Source: a bacterium
GTDB taxonomy: Bacteria; Patescibacteriota; Saccharimonadia; UBA4664
DNA length: 12,331 nt
Assembly: GCA_027449805.1 (NCBI GenBank)
Contig: DAIDKY010000024.1
Coordinates: 1 to 12,331 of the forward strand
Reading direction: 5' to 3'
The position numbers and the translations under genes were made by a program. Position 1 is the first letter of the stretch. Each line of letters begins with the position of its first letter. Shown here piece by piece: positions 1-5,432 of this stretch. The notes under the pieces are model-generated. The model was not told where the DNA came from and ran no database searches. It worked only from the letters and a program-made list of their open reading frames with translations.

Positions 1-696
1 GATTAAAGCGATACGTGAATAGCTGACCCAAACGCCGCCGAGACAGAGGGCGATGACGACAGGCTGCCACCAACGAAAACGCCGCATCATCAGGCCGACC
101 GATAAACAGAGCGGTAGAATGAGGAAACTGCCAAATTGATTCGGGCCGCCGAGAGTCGAGGGAGTACGGATCGCCGAGATGGCTGGATCGACGCCTTCAT
201 AAGGGAGAATCGTCTTGGCACCATAACCAAAGTGGATCAGAAGGTCGTGTGGCAGAACCGTTACCAGAGCCAGACCGAAGATCGCTACGATCGTACCCGT
301 GATTATAATTATCCGTACCATTTTGGATTTAAGTTCGCGGCTTGCGACGAGCTGCGCCAAAAGGAAGAGCAAAAGAAATTCGAGGTCGGTCTTGAGCCCG
401 TAAGCTACGCCGCTAAGATTGGGGCGAGCGATGATCGTTACGATGAGGGAAACAACTGCAAAGGCTAACACGGTAAGATTCAGCGGGTTGCCGAGCCGCT
501 TGCGTGCACTTGGGCTGCGTACAACGATGGCGATACCGCACGCGGTGATAACCAGGGTTAACAGTTCTTTCCAGCTTTGCCAAATAGCTTGATGCCCGGT
601 TAGAGATCCGAACCAAACGGATAAAAAGGCGTGAAACGGCATAATAATAACGAGAGCCAGGAGCCCCCCGGTGATTATCGTGTGAGCTCGTTTCAT
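1..696 (-). CDS. O-antigen ligase-like (Wzy/WaaL) membrane protein, partial
   Basis: This is the N-terminal 232 residues of an integral membrane protein that continues past the left edge of the window. The frame is open from an ATG at 696 to base 1. I assign it to the O-antigen ligase/polymerase family (Wzy_C-type), which joins or polymerises lipid-linked surface glycans on the outer face of the membrane. Visible support: hydrophobic segments at about 7-27, 43-60, 73-90, 100-118, 126-147, 190-205 and 210-226; the motif TLGGPNQFG at 181-189, matching the family's TxGNPN-type motif; and SYSR at 225-228, matching the family's SxSR motif. It starts one base after the mreB stop on the same strand, so the two genes are almost certainly co-transcribed and may be translationally coupled. 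No Shine-Dalgarno is visible. The family assignment is good, but the specific substrate is unknown; a lipoteichoic-acid or capsule ligase is equally possible. Confidence 0.8.
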   Translation of the reverse strand, partial: MKRAHTIITGGLLALVIIMPFHAFLSVWFGSLTGHQAIWQSWKELLTLVITACGIAIVVRSPSARKRLGNPLNLTVLAFAVVSLIVTIIARPNLSGVAYGLKTDLEFLLLFLLAQLVASRELKSKMVRIIIITGTIVAIFGLALVTVLPHDLLIHFGYGAKTILPYEGVDPAISAIRTPSTLGGPNQFGSFLILPLCLSVGLMMRRFRWWQPVVIALCLGGVWVSYSRIALI

Positions 697-697
697 G

Positions 698-1708
698 CTA
701 CTTTACGGCCACCAGACTACGGCGGTATTCGTCGAGATTATCGAGGGCGATTCCTGTCCCGCGGGCTACACAAAGAAGAGGTTCCTCCGCAACGACGCAG
801 GGCACACCGGTAACGCCGGTGAGCATCTTGTCGAGGTTTTTGAGCAAGGCTCCACCGCCAGTCAAAACCATGCCGCGATCGATGATATCACTCGAAAGCT
901 CCGGCGGAGTCTGCTCGAGAACAACGCGGATAGCCAGGATGATCTTCTCTAGCTCATCGGCGATGGCGGCAGTAATCTCGTTGGCATGAATGGTGATAGT
1001 CTTTGGTAGCCCCTGGATAATGTCGCGGCCGCGGATTTCCATCGAGCGGTCTTTGGTTAGCATGAGGGCACCGCCGATCTGCATTTTGATTTTCTCCGCT
1101 GTACGATCGCCGATAGCCAAGCCGTATTGGCGGCGGATGTAGTCGCCAATGGCCGAGTCGATCTTATTGCCGCCAACGCGAACGCTGTGTTGCGCAACGA
1201 CGCCGCCGAGCGACAAGATGGCGATCTCGGTCGTACCTCCGCCGATATCAACGACCATGTTGCCGGCGGCCGAGGCGATCGGAATACCTGCGCCAATGGC
1301 AGCCGCAACGGGTTCGCGAATTAGGTAGGCGGCACGTGCGCCGGCCGCCAAGGTAGCATCAATGACGGCGCGGCGTTCAGTGCTTGTTGCGCCAGCCGGA
1401 ACGCAGACCATAACATCGGGCTTAGTTAAGCGGAAACCGCCCGAGACCTTGGCAATGTAGTGTCGAATCATCGCCTGGGTAATACGATAGTCGGCGATCA
1501 CCCCGTCACGCAGCGGGCGCGAGGCAACTATAGTATCGGGAGTACGGCCGAGCATTTCCTTGGCCTCGGCGCCAATGGCTACGATCTTATTCTGGTCGTC
1601 GATAGCCACCACGCTCGGCTCGTTGATGACGATGCCGCGCTTAGGTATATAGACCAAGACATTGGCGGTTCCAAGGTCGATGGCGATACGTTTCGATAAT
1701 GAGAGCAT
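698..1708 (-). CDS. mreB: Rod shape-determining protein MreB
   Basis: This 336-residue bacterial actin polymerises on the inner face of the membrane and directs peptidoglycan synthesis along the cell side wall. Actin-fold nucleotide-binding motifs are in the right order: phosphate-1 DLGTAN (11-16), VCVPAG (101-106), REPVAAAIGAG (131-141), phosphate-2 DIGGGTTE (154-161), and the adenosine motif TGGGALL (283-289). The C-terminal EEPLLCVARGTG (308-319) is typical of MreB rather than FtsA or DnaK. The length is normal for the family. The stop (TAG) lies one base before the ATG of the O-antigen-ligase-like gene. mreC, mreD, rodA and a transpeptidase are not adjacent, unlike in many bacteria. A TATACT hexamer sits six bases upstream of the ATG, suggesting a leaderless transcript. 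It could be an Mbl-type paralogue; the sequence alone does not separate the two. Confidence 0.95.
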   Translation of the reverse strand: MLSLSKRIAIDLGTANVLVYIPKRGIVINEPSVVAIDDQNKIVAIGAEAKEMLGRTPDTIVASRPLRDGVIADYRITQAMIRHYIAKVSGGFRLTKPDVMVCVPAGATSTERRAVIDATLAAGARAAYLIREPVAAAIGAGIPIASAAGNMVVDIGGGTTEIAILSLGGVVAQHSVRVGGNKIDSAIGDYIRRQYGLAIGDRTAEKIKMQIGGALMLTKDRSMEIRGRDIIQGLPKTITIHANEITAAIADELEKIILAIRVVLEQTPPELSSDIIDRGMVLTGGGALLKNLDKMLTGVTGVPCVVAEEPLLCVARGTGIALDNLDEYRRSLVAVK

Positions 1709-1714
1709 GTACCC

Positions 1715-1747
1715 AGTATAAACAAGTTATTACGCAAGTGGTATACT
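1715..1747. promoter_or_regulatory. Divergent promoter region, mreB / PEGA protein
   Basis: Two TATACT hexamers lie on opposite strands in the 51-bp gap. One is on the minus strand at 1720-1715, six bases before the mreB ATG. The other is on the plus strand at 1742-1747, twelve bases before the ATG at 1760. Both are one mismatch from the sigma-70 -10 consensus. I see no good -35 hexamer for either. Neither gene has a Shine-Dalgarno, so mreB is predicted to be leaderless and the plus-strand gene nearly so. Confidence 0.55.
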
Positions 1748-1759
1748 CATCCCCAGACT

Positions 1760-3181
1760 ATGTTCCGACGCATCCTCATTACTCTTGGTTATATACTGGT
1801 TGGTTTCGTCATTGCTGGCGGGACTCTTATCCTCGTGGCTTACGGCCAGGGGTATACCTATGACATTGCTCATCATCGTTTTGTCCATCGAGGGCTAATT
1901 TTGTTCGGCTCTGTCCCAACCGGAGCTTATATCACTCAAGATGGTGTTTATACTAAGCATCAAACGAATCGGCGGGATAGCTACAACCCGGGTTCATATC
2001 TGTTTAAGATTGATAAACCGGGCTATATGGCATGGAGCAAGACACTGGTGGTACATCCCGGTATGGTGACTGATGCACGATATGTAATTTTGGTGCCGCA
2101 AAAGCCGGTACAGACAACTGTAGCGACGGTTGATGCTAGTTTTGCGACTCCGGCAACAAGCACTGATCATCGTCACATCGCCTATTCCAGCCCCGCTACC
2201 GCGACGGAAGGGCCGGCTGTCTGGACCCAAGATTTACCTGGTGGCAAACCAATCAAACGTTACAGTCTGGCCGCAGCGACACCGACGGTGCCGGCCGAGA
2301 CAATCATCGGCCTGCAGTGGTCGGGCGATGATTCGCACCTGCTGGTCATTACCCAGACGCCGGCAGGGCGTGTCTACCGCGTAATTAACGCCGATGGCAC
2401 CAACCCGATCAACCTAACAGATCAGTATAAACTCGACTTTACCGGTTTGCAGAGCCTACAGTTTGCTCCGTCCGATTGGCACGATCTGTTTTGGATTGGA
2501 GCCGATGGCTCGCTCCGCCGCTTAGACCTAAACGCCCAAGCCGTATCGGATGTGCTGGCGGCTCAGACGACACAATTCAGCTATGCCGGCGATCGTCTGC
2601 TTTATGTCAATACGACGGCTCTTGGTCAATCGCTCATGGCGCTTCAGGTACATAATCCGACTCAAACTGCATGGCTCATTCCATCGTTGCCCAAGAGCTC
2701 AGCCTATAGTATTGCTTATGCGAGCTATCAGGGCACCGATGAGCTGGTTATCATTCCATCGGCGACTCACGAGGCTACGATGTACAGCGGTATCTTTGGA
2801 TCGAGCCCCGCATCTACGGTTGTCGCTCGCAATGTTGATAAGGCTAGTTTTACCGCCGACGGTCATCTGGTAGCCCTATACTCCCCGACTACGCTTGTAA
2901 CTTATGATCTTGAGCTTTCAACCGTCACCGATATTGTTAATTACAGGAGCCCCGCTCTCGGGGCGTCGCTAAATAGCCTGGGCTGGTTTGATAACTACCA
3001 CTTGATTATGAATCTAGGCGGTAAAACCGTCTTTAGTGATTTTGACGGGACTAATCGGGTTGTTTTAGGAAGTGCTGCCGATGGATCGGTGCCGTTTGCC
3101 AGCAGCGATAACAGGTCCGTTTATACGATTCAGATAAATGGAACAACAGGCCAAAAGCTGGTCAATATCGGAATTCGTTAA
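1760..3181 (+). CDS. Membrane-anchored PEGA-domain / beta-propeller protein
   Basis: This 473-residue protein has one N-terminal membrane anchor (about 7-28) and the remainder is predicted outside the cytoplasm. Residues about 52-98 (VPTGAYITQDG ... YLFKIDKPGYMAW) form a PEGA-like module: a small beta-sandwich repeat with a 'G.Y.f.i.k.GY' ending, found in surface proteins and probably involved in protein or glycan contact. From about 120 to the end, beta-strand repeats with patterns such as SPATATEGPAVWTQD, GLQWSGDDSHLLVIT and SLQFAPSDWHDLFWIGADG resemble TolB/WD40-like propeller blades. No catalytic residues are recognisable. It is divergent from mreB and convergent with the sortase gene, with two bases between the stops. 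A structural or sensory role at the cell surface is inferred; the partner is unknown. There is no visible LPXTG sorting motif, so it is probably not a substrate of the neighbouring sortase. Confidence 0.75.
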   Translation: MFRRILITLGYILVGFVIAGGTLILVAYGQGYTYDIAHHRFVHRGLILFGSVPTGAYITQDGVYTKHQTNRRDSYNPGSYLFKIDKPGYMAWSKTLVVHPGMVTDARYVILVPQKPVQTTVATVDASFATPATSTDHRHIAYSSPATATEGPAVWTQDLPGGKPIKRYSLAAATPTVPAETIIGLQWSGDDSHLLVITQTPAGRVYRVINADGTNPINLTDQYKLDFTGLQSLQFAPSDWHDLFWIGADGSLRRLDLNAQAVSDVLAAQTTQFSYAGDRLLYVNTTALGQSLMALQVHNPTQTAWLIPSLPKSSAYSIAYASYQGTDELVIIPSATHEATMYSGIFGSSPASTVVARNVDKASFTADGHLVALYSPTTLVTYDLELSTVTDIVNYRSPALGASLNSLGWFDNYHLIMNLGGKTVFSDFDGTNRVVLGSAADGSVPFASSDNRSVYTIQINGTTGQKLVNIGIR

Positions 3182-3183
3182 AA

Positions 3184-4230
3184 CTAGTTTGCAGCGGGAA
3201 TGGTCGCCGGTGTGCCCGATGCCGGGGCTCCCGTAGCAGGTTTAGAGCCTCCGCCAAAGAGTCCATGCCAGGCGTCGCTGATGGCCTGGCCTATCTGGTT
3301 AAGCAGACTTGGTGAGTTGCCCGGTAGAGTCGTTGTTGTAGTTGGTGCAGTCTTTGGTGCAACCTCCGTACCGGCAGGTGTCGGGCTGATCTGTTTGGCC
3401 GAGACGACCAGGCGTTTCCATGATGTTCCAGGCGGTGAGCAGGTAATAAGCGTTGCCGTCGGCGTCGCCGTCTGGTCGAGAACCGAGACATCGGTCGGAT
3501 CAACCACCTGCGTACTTGTAACCTGATAAACATAGCGCTTCGATTGATAATTAATACTAAAAGTATCGCCTACTACCAGTTTGTCGAGAAGTACAAAGAC
3601 GAATTTATAGTTGCCAGGTACCCACCAGTCGTTGCTGGAGTGCCCAAAAAAGACCGCGTTGCCGCCCTGCCCGGGATCGGGAGTATTGCCATAATGAACG
3701 ACACCATTCTGCAGACCCTGTTCCACATCTGCCTCGGCGGTGCTTGAAAGGTAGACTACGGGCGCGTTGACGTTTATCTTCGAAATCGTAATCGTCGGGT
3801 CAGGCGAAATCGGTGCAGCTGCAGGTACCCCGGGTATGGTCACCGGTGCGGAATTATTACCATTGTAGGTAAGTTGCTCGTAGATTACAGGTGCCTTAAA
3901 AGCCAATAAAGTTAACACAAAGATACCAACGGCAACTAGTATCGGTTGCATGCGAGACGGTACTTTCGGACGCTTATGCGGAATCCTGGTTTTGGTCCAC
4001 ATTTGTCGCGCGAGCACTTCCTTATCGGTAATCAGGGGCGGCAACATACCCTCGATAACCGGATCGACTACCGGTTGAGTCAGCTCAGCGATGCGGGCGC
4101 GAGCCCTGGCAACAGCCTCCGGGTGACGTACGTCTTCGACCTCGGCTTCGGCACGCTGCACCGCAGCGATAGGCAAATCGCCACCATGGTCGAGCGGACG
4201 TATATTGAGGGTGTCACCTTGAGGGTTCAT
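3184..4230 (-). CDS. Membrane-anchored sortase with long N- and C-terminal extensions
   Basis: This is a cysteine transpeptidase that cleaves a sorting motif in a secreted protein and attaches or joins the product at the cell surface. Layout: a charged cytoplasmic N-terminus (1-93), a membrane segment (about 94-117), the sortase beta-barrel (about 145-282), then a Pro/Thr/Ala-rich tail ending at 348. The catalytic triad is visible: His197 in FFGHSS, Cys264 in TLITCSPPG (the TLxTC motif), and Arg273 in SWKRLVVS. The spacing suits class D/E-like sortases. The roughly 66-residue C-terminal tail has a low-complexity run of threonines and an amphipathic stretch (LLNQIGQAISDAWHGLF, 309-325), and is unusual for the family. 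No substrate with an obvious sorting signal lies in the window. I see no Shine-Dalgarno upstream of the ATG at 4230. The catalytic assignment is firm; the class and substrate are not. Confidence 0.88.
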   Translation of the reverse strand: MNPQGDTLNIRPLDHGGDLPIAAVQRAEAEVEDVRHPEAVARARARIAELTQPVVDPVIEGMLPPLITDKEVLARQMWTKTRIPHKRPKVPSRMQPILVAVGIFVLTLLAFKAPVIYEQLTYNGNNSAPVTIPGVPAAAPISPDPTITISKINVNAPVVYLSSTAEADVEQGLQNGVVHYGNTPDPGQGGNAVFFGHSSNDWWVPGNYKFVFVLLDKLVVGDTFSINYQSKRYVYQVTSTQVVDPTDVSVLDQTATPTATLITCSPPGTSWKRLVVSAKQISPTPAGTEVAPKTAPTTTTTLPGNSPSLLNQIGQAISDAWHGLFGGGSKPATGAPASGTPATIPAAN

Positions 4231-4233
4231 AAG

Positions 4234-4261
4234 TATCTGGTATCCTGTATCTAGTATACTG
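4234..4261. repeat. Imperfect 7-bp tandem repeat, four units
   Basis: Four consecutive units read TATCTGG, TATCCTG, TATCTAG and TATACTG. They lie 4 to 31 bases upstream of the sortase ATG, in its probable 5' leader. The last unit contains the self-complementary AGTATACT, which provides a TATACT -10-like hexamer on both strands. The units are short and imperfect, so chance remains possible. Confidence 0.4.
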
Positions 4262-4262
4262 G

Positions 4263-4291
4263 ATTCTTATGTAATATTATACCATAAGAAT
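4263..4291. promoter_or_regulatory. Operator-like inverted repeat between sortase and tRNA-Leu
   Basis: This is a perfect 9-bp inverted repeat, ATTCTTATG (4263-4271) and CATAAGAAT (4283-4291), with an 11-bp AT-rich spacer. The spacer contains a minus-strand TATAAT (4281-4276), a full -10 match facing the sortase gene and 45 bases before its ATG. The right arm shares base 4291 with a plus-strand TATACT (4291-4296), which ends eight bases before the tRNA-Leu gene. The repeat therefore overlaps both predicted promoters and could bind a dimeric regulator, or it could be a palindrome that arose by chance in AT-rich DNA. Confidence 0.45.
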
Positions 4292-4296
4292 ATACT
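4291..4296 (+). promoter_or_regulatory. -10 hexamer of the tRNA-Leu promoter
   Basis: TATACT, one mismatch from the -10 consensus, ends eight bases upstream of the first base of the tRNA. This is the spacing expected for transcription starting at or just before the mature 5' end. No convincing -35 hexamer is present. Confidence 0.5.
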
Positions 4297-4304
4297 AAAT
4301 ACTA

Positions 4305-4391
4305 GCCGCTGTGGTGGAATTGGTAGACACGCGGGACTCAAAATCCCGTGCTAGCAATAGCGTGTCGGTTCGAGCCCGACCAGCGGTACCA
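4305..4391 (+). tRNA. tRNA-Leu (anticodon CAA)
   Basis: This 87-base tRNA folds as a class II cloverleaf. The acceptor stem pairs GCCGCTG with CAGCGGT (first pair G-U). The D-arm contains GGTGGAATTGGTAGACAC. The anticodon stem CGGGA/TCCCG encloses the loop CTCAAAA, giving anticodon CAA, which reads UUG. The long variable arm has a GCTA/TAGC stem, and the T-arm GTCGG-TTCGAGC-CCGAC is canonical. The long variable arm and D-loop fit leucine. The 3' CCA is encoded in the DNA. It is followed directly by a strong terminator hairpin that reuses its last bases. No protein gene is fused to it and no duplicate of its 3' end, as an integration site would leave, is seen in the window. Confidence 0.97.
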
Positions 4392-4427
4392 AAGAAAGGA
4401 CCCTCAAATGGGGTCCTTTCTTTGGTA
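4387..4427. terminator. Bidirectional intrinsic terminator, 17-bp stem
   Basis: The two arms, 4387-4403 (TACCAAAGAAAGGACCC) and 4411-4427, are perfect reverse complements over 17 bp with a seven-base loop. The GGACCC/GGGTCC core is followed by TTTCTTT on the plus strand, and the same arrangement reads on the minus strand. The hairpin can therefore end the tRNA-Leu transcript and the convergent gene at 4465-5016. The first five bases of the left arm are the mature 3' end of the tRNA. Confidence 0.85.
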
Positions 4428-4464
4428 TGACTCGTTATGCTCCGAAAACCGATGGTTTTAGAGT

Positions 4465-5016
4465 CTATCGCTTCGATCCACTTACCTTACCTGCGTGCTT
4501 AAAACCAAGAACCGCCAGGATAAGAAGGAGTACACCGCCGCAGAGCGCAATGTATGAAGCATACATGCTGACGGTAGCCATCGTGTCAAAGGCGTAAGCG
4601 TTTAACAGCATTCCTCGAAGTGTTTCTCCGCGGAATACCGTGTTTACCTTTGCCGACAAGGCTTGATTAGTCGGATCAGCCAGCGATTGGGCGCTGAGTT
4701 CGGAGTAAGTGAGTCCACCGCCGATCTCTTTGAGGTGGACAGCGATATAATGGTCGGCGAAGACTTCGGCCTGTGCGCCTGTTTGCATCTCTTGCCCGGC
4801 ATATTTAGCCACAAACGCCCGATCTGTAGCCGGAAGTGATGTAAGAGCCGCTGTACCAGCGTTCGGGAAATAGACTTTTTCTGCAACCAATTGGTCATGC
4901 ACTTGATTATGAATAAAGGTATGAGCCCAAGCTGCTCCAAAGGCCGTCATCAAGAGCACCACACCGATTAATAATCCTGCTGAGGACAATAATTTATCGA
5001 GTGTTTTTCTTTTCAT
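4465..5016 (-). CDS. Two-ended membrane protein resembling actinobacterial 'LigA-like' proteins
   Basis: This 183-residue protein has one membrane segment near each end (about 11-33 and 148-171) and a central exposed domain of about 110 residues. The central part ends with HLKEIGGGLTYSELSAQSLADP, followed by ETLRGMLLNAYAF leading into the second helix. Actinobacteria carry many proteins with this architecture and a similar 'GxTYxEL' stretch. They are often labelled 'aromatic ring-opening dioxygenase LigA', a name with no support here: no metal-binding or catalytic residues are visible. Function unknown. A weak AAGGG lies seven bases upstream of the ATG. It is divergent from the potassium-channel gene and ends toward the bidirectional terminator. 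The family resemblance is from memory of the pattern and not from a search. Confidence 0.7.
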   Translation of the reverse strand: MKRKTLDKLLSSAGLLIGVVLLMTAFGAAWAHTFIHNQVHDQLVAEKVYFPNAGTAALTSLPATDRAFVAKYAGQEMQTGAQAEVFADHYIAVHLKEIGGGLTYSELSAQSLADPTNQALSAKVNTVFRGETLRGMLLNAYAFDTMATVSMYASYIALCGGVLLLILAVLGFKHAGKVSGSKR

Positions 5017-5044
5017 TTCTTACCCTTTTGAATTATTTACTTTC

Positions 5045-5050
5045 AATATA
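5045..5050 (-). promoter_or_regulatory. Candidate -10 for the 183-residue membrane protein gene
   Basis: The minus strand reads TATATT here, one mismatch from the -10 consensus, 28 bases before the ATG at 5016. No clear -35 hexamer is seen. This is a weak call in AT-rich sequence. Confidence 0.3.
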
Positions 5051-5093
5051 CTCCTTATGCTTAAGATTATCTAGAATTAGCATCACACTGTTG

Positions 5094-5099
5094 TATAAT
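5094..5099 (+). promoter_or_regulatory. -10 hexamer of a leaderless potassium-channel transcript
   Basis: A perfect TATAAT lies exactly six bases before the ATG at 5106, so transcription should start at or next to the start codon. This supports 5106 as the start instead of the in-frame upstream ATG at 5001, which would overlap the divergent gene and add residues with no family similarity. Confidence 0.6.
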
Positions 5100-5105
5100 C
5101 GCTCT

Positions 5106-5432
5106 ATGCAAGAACAAATTGATAAGCGAATATTCCAGATACTGGTTACTTTTACTCTGATTGTTCTAGGAGTCGGTGTGGTCTTTTACCATTACGTCGA
5201 GAAGTTTAGTTGGGTTAACGCCTACTATTTCTGTGTCGTCTCGCTCACGACCGTCGGTTACGGAGATATTACACCTCATACGAATGCCGGCAAGATCTTT
5301 ACGACATTTTATCTTATGGTCGGAGTAGCGATTCTTGGCGCGTTTCTTAACGCTCTAATGAAGCGTCGCGGTCAGAAGATGGCAAACAAGCAGGCAAAAG
5401 TTGTAGAAGCAAAAGATAAAGCCGGTAAATAG
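5106..5432 (+). CDS. Two-TM potassium channel subunit (Ion_trans_2 type)
   Basis: This 108-residue pore subunit is expected to form tetramers and conduct potassium across the cytoplasmic membrane. Layout: a short cytoplasmic N-terminus, TM1 (about 10-29), pore helix (about 36-47), selectivity filter TTVGYGD (48-54), TM2 (about 62-86), and a short lysine-rich cytoplasmic tail. The filter is intact and is the defining motif of potassium channels. There is no RCK/TrkA_N or cyclic-nucleotide-binding domain, so the gating input is not apparent. This resembles a minimal KcsA-like channel. The start at 5106 is chosen because a TATAAT sits six bases upstream. The TAG stop abuts the stop of the convergent gene with no bases between. 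Its stop and that of the 425-residue protein therefore share any termination signal. Confidence 0.9.
   Translation: MQEQIDKRIFQILVTFTLIVLGVGVVFYHYVEKFSWVNAYYFCVVSLTTVGYGDITPHTNAGKIFTTFYLMVGVAILGAFLNALMKRRGQKMANKQAKVVEAKDKAGK

Noticed and set aside
136..468. Plus-strand open frame of 110 codons at the left edge
   Set aside because: It is antisense to the O-antigen-ligase-like gene, which has membrane segments and family motifs. Its translation is charged and without domain features.
3946..4254. Plus-strand open frame of 102 codons overlapping the 5' end of the sortase gene
   Set aside because: It is antisense to the sortase N-terminus and shows no domain, promoter or ribosome-binding site.
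4305..4391. tRNA-Leu as an attachment site for an integrated element
   Set aside because: I looked for a second copy of the tRNA 3' end and for an integrase or recombinase gene and saw neither in the window. An element ending beyond the window cannot be excluded.
4440..4460. Small hairpin AAAACC-GAT-GGTTTT after the 183-residue membrane protein gene
   Set aside because: It has only six mostly A-T pairs with a three-base loop and no U-tract. The strong hairpin at 4387-4427 is the better terminator.
5001..5105. In-frame ATG at 5001 as the potassium-channel start
   Set aside because: It would overlap the divergent gene's start and place the TATAAT inside the coding region. The added residues are not typical of the family.
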